Source: an uncultured Clostridia bacterium
Lineage (GTDB): Bacteria > Bacillota > Clostridia > Oscillospirales > Acutalibacteraceae
Direction: 5' to 3'
DNA length: 46,314 bases
Assembly: GCA_946500295.1 (NCBI GenBank)
Contig: CAMMVF010000017.1
Span: forward strand, 1-46,314
The translations under genes and the position numbers were made by a program. This document shows, in pieces, positions 18,735-26,167 of this stretch (positions are counted from its first letter, which is position 1; the number at the start of each line of letters is the position of its first letter). The notes beneath the pieces were generated by a model. It made no database searches and was not told where the DNA came from. It worked only from the letters and a program-made list of their open reading frames with translations.

Positions 18735-18846
18735 ATTGGGAGTTTTTAAAGATGGGAGCCCTACCATATAAAATAATTGGGAGTTTTTAAAGATGGGAAC
18801 CCTACCATATAAAATAATTGGGGTTTTTAAAGATGGGAGCCCTACC
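18735..18846 (+). ncRNA. toxI: ToxI-type antitoxin RNA: 2.7 tandem 41-nt repeats
   Basis: Three units start at 18735, 18776 and 18817. Unit two differs from unit one by a single G-to-A (GGGAACCC for GGGAGCCC). Unit three lacks one A and ends after CCCTACC. Each unit has two G-rich blocks (TTGGGAG, GATGGGAG), a CCCTACC block able to pair with them as in a pseudoknot, and an AT-rich joint (ATATAAAATA). Known type III antitoxins have the same plan: 35-45-nt repeats between promoter and terminator, cut by their toxin in the A-rich joint. The adjacent gene is a ToxN-family toxin. Confidence 0.88.
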
Positions 18847-18863
18847 TTGCAAATTAGGATTTT

Positions 18864-18896
18864 AAAGGCTGTGTTTCAGGACACAGCCTTTCTTTG
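18864..18896 (+). terminator. Terminator between ToxI repeats and toxN
   Basis: AAAGGCTGTGT (18864-18874) pairs perfectly with ACACAGCCTTT (18881-18891), followed by CTTTG. In type III loci this leaky terminator sets the excess of antitoxin RNA over toxin mRNA. Confidence 0.9.
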
Positions 18897-18919
18897 TGAC
18901 GAGAGGGAAGCGGTAATTT

Positions 18920-19477
18920 ATGATGTATGTATTGGATTTTTATAGTATAGATTTAAAATATGTTCGCAGTCTGTCAAAGGCAGATGACAAGGTGATGTAT
19001 ATATCACCGCAAATCGGTAAAGAGATTCGACCATTTGTTGGAGTAGTAGTGTTGATGAACGGAAAAAAATACTGTATTCCGCTAACATCTCCAAAGGACA
19101 AATTTAAATCAAGGAAAAGCCAAGTGGATTTTATAAAAATATATGATGAGAAGTGTAAAAATTCTGACGGATGCCCAAAATTGATAGGAATACTTAATAT
19201 AAACAATATGATTCCGGTTGATAGCTCAGTTGTAACAAAATTTGATTTAAAGCTGCATGGTAATGATGCTGTGCCCGTGAAAAAGCGCAAGGAATTAATG
19301 CAGAATCAACTGAGATGGTGTAGGAAAAATAGCGTTACGATTCAAAACAGGGCAAATAAAGTATATCGTCTCGTCACTCAATTACCCGAAAAGAATAGAA
19401 ATCTCACTCGCCGCTGCTGTGATTTTAAAAAGCTCGAAAAGATTCTGGACAAATATCTTGAGAGTGGGCGGAATTAA
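18920..19477 (+). CDS. toxN: Type III toxin-antitoxin endoribonuclease, ToxN/AbiQ family
   Basis: The 185-residue protein matches the ToxN/AbiQ plan: N-terminal FYSIDLKYVRSLSKADDKV, RPFVGVVVLMNGKKY and PLTSPK at residues 54-59 (the catalytic Thr-Ser-Pro-Lys strip), INNMIPVDSS, then the helix KELMQNQLRWCRKN and a C-terminal DFKKLEKILDKYL. These toxins cut A-rich RNA, are held as RNA-protein complexes by ToxI repeats, and several protect against phage. A second ATG at 18923 is possible. The gene is more AT-rich than rqcH and secG around it, suggesting acquisition. The subtype (ToxIN, CptIN or TenpIN) is not decided. Confidence 0.9.
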   Translation: MMYVLDFYSIDLKYVRSLSKADDKVMYISPQIGKEIRPFVGVVVLMNGKKYCIPLTSPKDKFKSRKSQVDFIKIYDEKCKNSDGCPKLIGILNINNMIPVDSSVVTKFDLKLHGNDAVPVKKRKELMQNQLRWCRKNSVTIQNRANKVYRLVTQLPEKNRNLTRRCCDFKKLEKILDKYLESGRN

Positions 19478-19500
19478 CGAGAAAAAAGTGATTACAGCTC

Positions 19501-19529
19501 TTGAAATTTGACTTTATATGTGCTACAAT
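19501..19529 (+). promoter_or_regulatory. Promoter of secG
   Basis: TTGAAA at 19501-19506 and TACAAT at 19524-19529 have a 17-bp spacer, starting 24 bp after the toxN stop. Confidence 0.65.
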
Positions 19530-19582
19530 ATCTAAGTTGTATTCTAGGAATTATACATTTACTTATCGAAAGGAGGAGAATT

Positions 19583-19828
19583 ATGGGCGTTTTGGAATAT
19601 GTACTCGGCGGCATTTTGCTGCTGTTCTCGATTGCTATTATCGTCGTAATTATTCTTCAGGAGAGTAAGCAGCAGGGTCTCGGCGTTATCACAGGCGGAG
19701 CCGACACCTTCTTCTCCAAGAATAAGGCGCGTTCGATAGATGCTTTTCTTGCCCGCTGGACAAAGGTGTTCGCACTTGTTTTTGTCGTTGTTGTTTTGGG
19801 GCTTAACGCAATAGCAAAGTTTTTCTAA
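19583..19828 (+). CDS. secG: Preprotein translocase subunit SecG
   Basis: SecG is the small accessory subunit of the SecYEG channel. The 82-residue protein has two membrane helices (about residues 4-24 and 58-79) around a polar loop with LQESKQQGLGVITGGADTFF, the family motif. The ATG at 19583 follows AAAGGAGGAGAATT. In many Firmicutes rnr and smpB follow; here a terminator and an unrelated hydrolase do. Confidence 0.94.
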   Translation: MGVLEYVLGGILLLFSIAIIVVIILQESKQQGLGVITGGADTFFSKNKARSIDAFLARWTKVFALVFVVVVLGLNAIAKFF

Positions 19829-19846
19829 TTAAATCAGCATGATTTG

Positions 19847-19886
19847 GGGCTGTGCCGGGTTGCCCGGTGCGGCTCTTTTGTTTTTT
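19847..19886 (+). terminator. Terminator after secG
   Basis: GGGCTGTGCCGGG pairs with CCCGGTGCGGCTC (13 bp including wobbles), followed by TTTTGTTTTTT. Confidence 0.75.
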
Positions 19887-19937
19887 GTGGTGTGGGGCGG
19901 AAGCCCGATAAAAATAAAAAACAGAGAGGTATATGAA

Positions 19938-21050
19938 ATGGTAAAGGATAAAGAAAAGACAGAGGGTAAAACGGAGAATAGGGCAAAACGGCGAGGCGGC
20001 AGACTGAAAACGGCGTTGCTTGCCCTCCTTTGCTTTTTAATTGCGGTTGTTTTTGTGATGATGCCGATATTTACGATTTTTATATACGAGGATAATTTCG
20101 GCTCGAGGTTTGAAACCGCCGAATGGATGGAGTATTCCGTGAATGACTTTGATGGGTTGATGCTTGAGGAGTGCTCCTTCCCGTCGAACAACGGGCAGCT
20201 CCTTGCGGGATATAAATATTCCAAGGATGTTGAGCCGACAAAAGGCGTGGCTGTGCTTGCCCACGGATTCGGGGGAGGCGGACACAATACGTATATGGAC
20301 ATCGCCGACTATTTTACCTCCAACGGCTATCTGGTATTCGCCTATGACTGTACGGGAAACGATAAAAGCGAGGGCGACAGCGTAGAGGGCTTGCCGCAGG
20401 GCGTGATAGACCTTGATTATGCTCTGCGATACGTAAAACAGCTCCCTGAATATAAAGACCTGCCTATAGTGCTGTTCGGGCACAGCTGGGGAGGATATTC
20501 AGTCGGCAGTGTGCTCAACAGCCATCCCGATGTAGAGGCGGCGGTTTTGGTTGCCGGCTTTGACAAATCTACGGATTTGTTTGAACAACAGGGAGAATCA
20601 ATGATAGGCGGCGGCATCAAGCTGTTTATGCCCTATGTTTCACTTTACGAGCGGTTTAAATTCGGCGAATACGCCGATTACAGCGCTGTTGACGGCTTTA
20701 ATAATACGGACGCCGATATCATGGTGATACAAAGCAAGGACGATGCCACGGTTTTGCCGGAAAACGGGTATGATAAGTTCTTTGAGGTCTACGCAGACGA
20801 CCCGCGATTTACCTTTCTTGAATATGAGGACAGGGGTCACAGCTACATATATTATTCTCAGGCGGCGAAAAGCTACAGGGAACAGCTAAATGAGGATTAT
20901 ACCGCCTATGTGGAGGAAAACGGCGGTGAATACAACGCCGAAATCAAAGCCGAATTTATGGAGAAATATTTGGATAAGAGCAAATGCTATGAGCTTGACT
21001 ACGAGCTGATGGGGCGGATTTTGGAGCTTTATGATTCCTGCTGTGAGTGA
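19938..21050 (+). CDS. Membrane-anchored alpha/beta hydrolase
   Basis: The 370-residue protein has a charged N terminus, one membrane helix (about residues 25-47, ALLALLCFLIAVVFVMM) and an extracytoplasmic alpha/beta hydrolase domain. VLAHGFGGGGHNTY is the oxyanion region, GHSWGGY the nucleophile elbow with the catalytic Ser, an Asp follows the VIQSKDD strand, and the catalytic His is in DRGHSYIY. It resembles serine aminopeptidase/lysophospholipase-like (S33) hydrolases; the substrate is unknown. ATG at 19938 has AGAGAGGTATATGAA in front; the longer frame upstream covers the secG terminator and is rejected. Confidence 0.87.
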   Translation: MVKDKEKTEGKTENRAKRRGGRLKTALLALLCFLIAVVFVMMPIFTIFIYEDNFGSRFETAEWMEYSVNDFDGLMLEECSFPSNNGQLLAGYKYSKDVEPTKGVAVLAHGFGGGGHNTYMDIADYFTSNGYLVFAYDCTGNDKSEGDSVEGLPQGVIDLDYALRYVKQLPEYKDLPIVLFGHSWGGYSVGSVLNSHPDVEAAVLVAGFDKSTDLFEQQGESMIGGGIKLFMPYVSLYERFKFGEYADYSAVDGFNNTDADIMVIQSKDDATVLPENGYDKFFEVYADDPRFTFLEYEDRGHSYIYYSQAAKSYREQLNEDYTAYVEENGGEYNAEIKAEFMEKYLDKSKCYELDYELMGRILELYDSCCE

Positions 21051-21065
21051 AATAAGGAGGGCGAG

Positions 21066-21542
21066 ATGGATTACAAAATACGTGAAATAAGGACATCGGA
21101 ATATCCTCTGCTTGGCGATTTTTTGTACGAGGCTGTTTTTATTCCGGAAGGGACTTCGCCGCCGGACAAATCTATAGTCAGCCTGCCGGAGTTGCAGGTA
21201 TATATCGAAAATTTTGGACAGAAAAAGGACGACCGTTGTCTGGTTGCGGAAGCGGACGGTAAGATAGTCGGAGCAGTCTGGGTCAGAGTGATGAATGATT
21301 ACGGTCACGTTGACGATGAAACGCCCTCGCTTGCAATTTCATTATATAAAGAGTATAGAGGATGTGGAATCGGAACGGCGATGATGAAGGCTATGCTTTT
21401 TAAGCTTAAAGAAAGCGGCTATGAGCAAGTATCCCTCTCCGTTCAAAAAGCAAACTACGCCGTTAGGATGTATATGGCTCTGGGCTTTGAAGTTGTCGGG
21501 GAAAATGATGAGGAATACATTATGGTGAAATGTTTGAGCTGA
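21066..21542 (+). CDS. GNAT family N-acetyltransferase
   Basis: The 158-residue protein has the GNAT fold: LVAEADGKIVGAVWVRVM (strands 3-4), the acetyl-CoA loop EYRGCGIGTAMMKAML (R/Q-x-x-G-x-G/A) and VQKANYAVRMYMALGFEVVG (the C-terminal Asn-Tyr-Gly/Ala region). The start follows AAGGAGGGCGAG, 16 bp after the hydrolase stop, so the two are probably cotranscribed. The substrate cannot be predicted. Confidence 0.9.
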   Translation: MDYKIREIRTSEYPLLGDFLYEAVFIPEGTSPPDKSIVSLPELQVYIENFGQKKDDRCLVAEADGKIVGAVWVRVMNDYGHVDDETPSLAISLYKEYRGCGIGTAMMKAMLFKLKESGYEQVSLSVQKANYAVRMYMALGFEVVGENDEEYIMVKCLS

Positions 21543-21585
21543 GTAGATTGCAGCCTGAAATTTAATAACATACTTTTTACGAGTA

Positions 21586-21654
21586 AAAATATACTTAATA
21601 CGCATAAATATGTCAACCCTATTGTTATAAGATTATTCTTGTTAAGTATATTTT
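21586..21654. promoter_or_regulatory. 13-bp inverted repeat before the XRE gene, candidate operator
   Basis: AAAATATACTTAA (21586-21598) is the exact reverse complement of TTAAGTATATTTT (21642-21654), with 43 bp between. The second arm overlaps a TATATT that could be a -10 box and lies 17 bp before the regulator's start. Autoregulation by the XRE protein with looping is a natural guess. Confidence 0.5.
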
Positions 21655-21671
21655 AAGGGTGATGAAACGCA

Positions 21672-22001
21672 GTGAAAAGAATAGCCGAGCTGAGAAAGGA
21701 AAAAAACATCAGCCAGGTGTCTCTGGCGATGAAGGTGAACCTCTCGCAGAAGATGATAAGCGCATACGAAAACGGCAAGAGCGAGCCGAGCATAGCTACG
21801 CTTAAGAATATGGCTGATATATTTAATACCTCCGTTGACTATCTCATAGGCTACACCGATATCAGGCAGTCGCTTGATAAGCTTGTACAGTCAAATCTGA
21901 CCGAGGACGAGTGCGTGCTGTTGAGCAAGTTCCGCACCTTAGACCGGAAACACAAATACATTGCGATAGGGATTATCCTTGGTTTGAGCCATGTGGAATA
22001 G
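21672..22001 (+). CDS. XRE family transcriptional regulator
   Basis: The 109-residue protein has a Cro/CI-type helix-turn-helix at residues 4-60 (ELRKEKNISQVSLAMKVNLS, QKMISAYENGKSEPSIATL) and a short C-terminal helical part. The start is GTG at 21672 after AAGGGTGATG. No phage or mobile genes are adjacent. An inverted repeat just upstream is a likely self-operator. The target genes are unknown. Confidence 0.88.
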   Translation: MKRIAELRKEKNISQVSLAMKVNLSQKMISAYENGKSEPSIATLKNMADIFNTSVDYLIGYTDIRQSLDKLVQSNLTEDECVLLSKFRTLDRKHKYIAIGIILGLSHVE

Positions 22002-22004
22002 CGC

Positions 22005-22370
22005 ACCTTGTGGTGAAGCGAGGGCGGCGGAGCGCCGCCAGTGATATAGCGGCTGCGCCGCTGTGAAATCTGCGGCAAGCCGCAGGCGCAAAGGCTTCGC
22101 CGGTGATATCTCAGCTTGCGCTGAGGTGAAATCACGCCAAGGCGTGGTGAAATATTCGCCAAGGCGAATGTGAAATCGCACTGCGTGCGGTTATGGAAGC
22201 CGCAAAGCGGCTTAAATTTAAAGTGGTTTGTGCCGGGTTTGGGTTTATTGCTCGAGTTCGGCACAATTTTATAACGAGCAAAAAGTAATGGAAAGATAGA
22301 AAGTTTAGAATGGCACAGAGTTATACGAGAGCAGTGCAGGAGTACATGGGATGAAAGCGGCATTTGCCGC
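22005..22370 (+). repeat. Composite hairpin-array repeat after the XRE gene
   Basis: At least seven small hairpins in a row with GTGATAT/GTGAAAT linkers fill 22005-22213. The long hairpin TGTGCCG/CGGCACA (22229-22265, the second stem class), ATTTTATAACGAGC, and the TGGCACAGAGTTATACGAGA tail ending in GCGGCATTTGCCGCC follow. Confidence 0.85.
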
Positions 22371-22637
22371 CGCTAAGGCGAATGTGATATCGCACTGGGT
22401 GCGGTTATGGAAGTGCCGAGGGCACTCTTATCCTATGTTCCGCTGCACTTCTTTCTTTTTATCCTGTGCCAATAAAAAGCATCCTGCTTTTTTGAGGTTT
22501 TCCCACCCTGAGTAATTAATTGGCGTCGCACAAGCGCAAAACGGGCAAAAGTGAAAAAAGGATAGTAAATCTAGAATGGCACAAATGTACACTAGAGCAG
22601 TGCAGGCGAACGTAGGATGAAAGCGGCATTTTCCGCC
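22371..22637 (+). repeat. Second repeat copy before the ABC-F gene
   Basis: A short array (GGCGAATGTGATATCGCAC, TGGGTGCGG, GTGCC...GGCAC) is followed by unrelated AT-rich sequence, then a tail copy with TGGCACAAATGTACACTAGA and a terminal AGCGGCATTTTCCGCC hairpin that ends at the next promoter. The middle (about 22440-22545) contains no recognisable gene. Confidence 0.7.
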
Positions 22638-22666
22638 TTGCTTTTTTTGGGGAAATAGGGTAAACT
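22638..22666 (+). promoter_or_regulatory. Promoter of the ABC-F gene
   Basis: TTGCTT at 22638-22643 and TAAACT at 22661-22666 have a 17-bp spacer, abutting the repeat's terminal hairpin. Confidence 0.5.
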
Positions 22667-22699
22667 ACTTCTTAGCTTTATTACTGGAAGGATGATAAG

Positions 22700-24316
22700 A
22701 TGATTACAGTAACTGATGTGAGCCTGAACTTCAGCGGGCAAAATCTGTTTTCGGATGTTAATTTGAAATTCACCCCCGGCAACTGCTACGGTATAATAGG
22801 CGCAAACGGCGCGGGAAAATCCACGTTTTTGAAGCTCCTTTCCGGCGAGCTTGAAACCTCCAAGGGAGAGATCACCATACCCGAGGGGGTCAGAATGTCA
22901 GTACTTAAGCAGGATCACTTTGCATTTGACTCCTACACCGTGCTCGATACGGTTATTTACGGCAATAAAAAGCTATATGATATAATGAAGGAAAAGGACG
23001 AGATATACGCAAAGCCGGATTTTTCCGACGAGGACGGCTTAAGAGCTTCGGAGCTTGAGGCGGAGTTTGCCGAGCTAAACGGCTGGGAGGCTGAAAGCGA
23101 CAGCTCAAAGCTGATTCAGGGCTTGGGACTTTCTGAGGATTTGCTGTATTCGCAGATGAGCAGCCTGACGGGTAACGAGAAGGTAAAGGTGCTGCTTGCT
23201 CAGGCTCTTTTCGGCAATCCGGATATTATATTAATGGACGAGCCGACCAATAACCTCGACGTAATGGCGATAAACTGGCTCGAGGACTTTCTGCTCGACT
23301 ACGAGGGCACGGTTATCGTCGTGAGCCACGACAGGCATTTTCTCAATACCGTGTGCACCCATATTGTCGATGTGGACTACGGAAAGATAAAGATGTATGT
23401 GGGCAACTATGAGTTCTGGTACGAGTCAAGCCAGATGGTGCAGGCTATGATGAAACAGCAGAACAAGAAAAACGAGGAGAAGATCAAGGAGCTGCAAAGC
23501 TTTATCCAGCGATTCTCTGCTAATAAATCGAAGTCAAGGCAGGCTACAAGCCGCAAAAAGCTGCTTGAAAAGCTCACCGTAGAGGAGATGCCAGCCTCCT
23601 CCCGCCGCTATCCCTTCGTCGGCTTTACACAGGACAGAGAGGTTGGCAAGGAGATACTTACGGTCGAGGGGCTTTCAAAGACCGTGGACGGCGTTAAGGT
23701 GCTAGACGATGTTTCCTTCAGGGTTGAAAGAGGAAACAAAATCGCCTTTTTGAGCGACAACGAAATCGCCATAACCACCTTGTTTGAAATTTTGATGGAG
23801 AATATCGAGCCGGACGAGGGCAGCTTCAAATGGGGCGTCAGCACCAGCCGCTCGTACTTCCCGCATGACAATACAAAGTTTTTCGAGGGCTGCGACAAGA
23901 ATATTCTGGAGTGGCTTTCGGATTATAATCAGAGCAACGACCGTACCGAGACCTATCTCAGGGGATTTTTGGGCAGGATGCTGTTTTCGGGCGAGGATGT
24001 TTTCAAGCCTGTGAATGTTCTCTCGGGAGGAGAGAAGGTAAGGTGTATGCTCGCAAGAATGATGATGTTCGGCTCGAACGTGCTTATTTTAGATCAGCCG
24101 ACCAACCACCTGGATCTTGAGAGCATTACGGCGGTGAATAACGGGCTTGTTAAATTCCCGGGTATAGTGCTGTTTACCTCGCACGACCATGAGTTTATCT
24201 CGACTGTTGCCAACAGAATTATATTTATTGAGGAGCACGGTATCAGAGACATTACTCAAAGCTACGACGAGTACCTGGAGCGCCTTGCACCACAGGGGGC
24301 GGCTAAGCCGCTGTGA
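22700..24316 (+). CDS. ABC-F family ATPase with degenerate second domain
   Basis: ABC-F proteins act on the ribosome rather than as transporters. The 538-residue protein has two nucleotide-binding domains. The first is intact: Walker A GANGAGKST (residues 34-42), LTGNEK signature and LMDEPTNNLD. The second lacks a P-loop (AFLSDNEIAITT where GxxGxGKS/T belongs), keeps LSGGEK, and has LILDQPTNHLD with Gln in place of the catalytic Glu. A basic linker (RFSANKSKSRQATSRKK) joins them. It resembles the YkpA/YbiT-like group; whether it protects against antibiotics or regulates translation is unknown. Confidence 0.92.
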   Translation: MITVTDVSLNFSGQNLFSDVNLKFTPGNCYGIIGANGAGKSTFLKLLSGELETSKGEITIPEGVRMSVLKQDHFAFDSYTVLDTVIYGNKKLYDIMKEKDEIYAKPDFSDEDGLRASELEAEFAELNGWEAESDSSKLIQGLGLSEDLLYSQMSSLTGNEKVKVLLAQALFGNPDIILMDEPTNNLDVMAINWLEDFLLDYEGTVIVVSHDRHFLNTVCTHIVDVDYGKIKMYVGNYEFWYESSQMVQAMMKQQNKKNEEKIKELQSFIQRFSANKSKSRQATSRKKLLEKLTVEEMPASSRRYPFVGFTQDREVGKEILTVEGLSKTVDGVKVLDDVSFRVERGNKIAFLSDNEIAITTLFEILMENIEPDEGSFKWGVSTSRSYFPHDNTKFFEGCDKNILEWLSDYNQSNDRTETYLRGFLGRMLFSGEDVFKPVNVLSGGEKVRCMLARMMMFGSNVLILDQPTNHLDLESITAVNNGLVKFPGIVLFTSHDHEFISTVANRIIFIEEHGIRDITQSYDEYLERLAPQGAAKPL

Positions 24317-24550
24317 AATCACGCCAAGGCGCAGGGGCTGCGCCGGTGATATCTCAGCTTGCGCTGAGGCGAGGGCGGCGGCTTCGCACAGGATGAAAAC
24401 GAGCATAGTTAAAAGGATTACTCTGTAGAAAAAGGATTGAGACTGCCAGCGTGAAAAAAGCTACGGAAGGATTGAAATGTTAGAATGGCACAAATTCACG
24501 CTAGAGCAGTGCAGTAGCACGTAGGGATAAAAAGCGGCATTTGCCGCCGC
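24296..24550 (+). repeat. Composite repeat after the ABC-F gene
   Basis: The array begins inside the 3' end of the ABC-F gene (GCGGCTAAGCCGCTGTGAAATC) and continues with ACGCC, GCGCAGGGGCTGCGCC and CTCAGC/GCTGAG units. It then switches to the alternative module GAAAACGAGCATAGTTAAAAG, a TGGCACAAATTCACGCTAGA tail and the GCGGCATTTGCCGCC hairpin. Repeat sequence therefore encodes the last residues of the ABC-F protein. Confidence 0.75.
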
Positions 24551-24552
24551 AC

Positions 24553-24581
24553 TTGACAATGATAATGGCGTGTGATATAAT
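24553..24581 (+). promoter_or_regulatory. Promoter of the CorC-type gene and its leader
   Basis: TTGACA at 24553-24558 and TATAAT at 24576-24581 have a 17-bp spacer, directly after a repeat copy. Confidence 0.85.
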
Positions 24582-24624
24582 TCGCTCATAAGTTGATATT
24601 TGATTGAAAGGATACTAATTTTTG

Positions 24625-24729
24625 ATGGACGAATCAGACGGCGGAGACGACAACCGAAACAGCTTCTGCGTTTTGACCGCTCACTGCGTAAACATAAAGC
24701 TAATATTTAAGCACAGCCCGCAGCCTTAG
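24625..24729 (+). CDS. Candidate 34-residue leader peptide before the CorC-type gene
   Basis: The reading frame starts MDESDGGDDNRNSFC and ends in FKHSPQP, with the stop codon inside the loop of the terminator hairpin at 24709-24749. GAAAGGA lies 12 bp before the ATG (9 bp before an in-frame TTG). An acidic start followed by a Cys/His-containing middle (FCVLTAHCVN) is unlike a membrane peptide. Position between promoter and terminator suggests a translated attenuator that senses something relevant to the CorC-type transporter, such as magnesium or cobalt. Translation has not been shown. Confidence 0.5.
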   Translation: MDESDGGDDNRNSFCVLTAHCVNIKLIFKHSPQP

Positions 24730-24750
24730 CTGCGCAGGGCTGTGCTTTTG
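24709..24750 (+). terminator. Attenuator-like terminator overlapping the leader ORF
   Basis: AAGCACAGCCC (24709-24719) pairs with GGGCTGTGCTT (24737-24747), with GCAG/CTGC inside, then TTTTG. It sits between the promoter and the CorC-type gene, so read-through must be needed for expression. Confidence 0.8.
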
Positions 24751-24816
24751 TGCGCTTATGACGCACTTAAACAATCAAATTGACAATAAACTCAATACAT
24801 ACTGGAGGTATAAATA

Positions 24817-26157
24817 TTGATCGAATCAATCGTTTTTCCATTGATACTACAAGTTGTACTTATAGCGTTAAATGCCGTATTTGCCTGCGCCGAGCTTGCG
24901 GTCATCTCGGTGAACGACAACAAGCTCGCTAAGATGATGGCGGAAGGTAACAAAAAGGCTATCCGCCTCGGCAGGCTCACAAGCAAGCCGGCTCAGTTTC
25001 TGGCGACAATTCAGGTAGCCATCACTCTCTCGGGATTTCTCGGCAGCGCCTTCGCCGCCGACAACTTTGCAGGACTTTTGGTTGACTGGCTGCTCAGTCT
25101 TGGCGTAGGCATATCGAGGTCAACCCTCAATTCAATTTCCCTAATTGTAATAACCCTCATTCTCTCCTACTTTACCCTTGTTTTCGGAGAGCTTGTTCCC
25201 AAGCGTATCGCAATGAAAAAGGCAGAATCGCTGGCTTTGGGTATGTCAGGAATGATAACTGTTATATCAAAGCTCTTTGCGCCGATAGTCTGGCTGCTTA
25301 CCGTCTCAACCAACGGAGTGTTAAGACTTTTGAGGATAGACCCCAGCGCTGAGGAGGACGAGGTCAGCGAGGAGGAAATCCGCATGATGGTTGACGTCGG
25401 CAACCAAAAGGGCGTGATAGACGAGGACGAAAAGCTCATGATTCAAAATGTGTTTGAGTTTGACGACCTCACTGTCGGCGAAATCGCCACTCACCGCACT
25501 GAGATGGTTATTTTGAAGGCTGAGCAAGCAATGGAAAAGTGGGATAAGATAATCAGAGAAAACCGCCACAGCGTTTTCCCAATTTGTGACGGCTCGGTCG
25601 ATAATATAATAGGAGCGCTTTACACAAGGGATTACTTCCGACTGACGGATAAAAGCCGTGAAAACGTGATGAAGCAGGCTGTTCGCCCGGTATATTTCGT
25701 GCCCAAGAGGGTCAAGGCGGACGTGCTCTTCCAGCAAATGCAGCAGTCCCGTAACCACTTCTCCGTGGTTTTGGACGACTACGGCGGCGTTTTGGGTATA
25801 GTCACCATGAGCGATCTTTTGGAGCAGCTCGTCGGCGACCTGAACGATGGAGAGGCAGAGCCGCTCGAGATAGAGAAGATGAGCGAGGGCGCATGGAAAA
25901 TCGAGGGTACCGCCTACCTCGACGAGGTAGCACGCGAGCTGGGAGTTTCACTGCCCGAGGAGGAGTATGATACATTTGGCGGCTATGTTTTCGGAGAGTA
26001 TGGTACTATACCCGACGACGGTACGCAAATCCAGCTCGAGACCAACGATTTATCAATTCACGTCACCTCTATTAAGGATCATCGCATGGAGAGCGCGGTG
26101 GTTACGGTAAAACCAAAGGAAGATAAGCAGGAAAAGCCGGACAAAGAAAAAGAATAA
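24817..26157 (+). CDS. HlyC/CorC family transporter (DUF21-CBS)
   Basis: The 446-residue protein has an N-terminal DUF21/CNNM membrane domain of about four helices (residues 1-150, including AVFACAELAVISVNDNKLAK). A CBS pair follows (about residues 205-330, VGEIATHRTEMV ... FSVVLDDYGGVLGIVTMSDL), then a C-terminal CorC/HlyC domain (IEGTAYLDEVARELGVSLPE). Such proteins are linked to magnesium or cobalt efflux. The start is TTG at 24817, eight bases after GGAGG. A leader ORF and terminator upstream suggest attenuation control. Confidence 0.93.
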   Translation: MIESIVFPLILQVVLIALNAVFACAELAVISVNDNKLAKMMAEGNKKAIRLGRLTSKPAQFLATIQVAITLSGFLGSAFAADNFAGLLVDWLLSLGVGISRSTLNSISLIVITLILSYFTLVFGELVPKRIAMKKAESLALGMSGMITVISKLFAPIVWLLTVSTNGVLRLLRIDPSAEEDEVSEEEIRMMVDVGNQKGVIDEDEKLMIQNVFEFDDLTVGEIATHRTEMVILKAEQAMEKWDKIIRENRHSVFPICDGSVDNIIGALYTRDYFRLTDKSRENVMKQAVRPVYFVPKRVKADVLFQQMQQSRNHFSVVLDDYGGVLGIVTMSDLLEQLVGDLNDGEAEPLEIEKMSEGAWKIEGTAYLDEVARELGVSLPEEEYDTFGGYVFGEYGTIPDDGTQIQLETNDLSIHVTSIKDHRMESAVVTVKPKEDKQEKPDKEKE

Positions 26158-26167
26158 CCAAGTAGGC

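Noticed and set aside
18735-18846. Three direct repeats that could be taken for a small CRISPR array
   Set aside because: The units abut with no unique spacers, sit between a promoter and a terminator, and are followed by a ToxN-family gene. They are type III antitoxin repeats.
21851-22363. Minus-strand open frame of 170 codons after the XRE gene
   Set aside because: Same cause: hairpin arrays have few stop codons in one frame. It overlaps the XRE gene and has no start signal.
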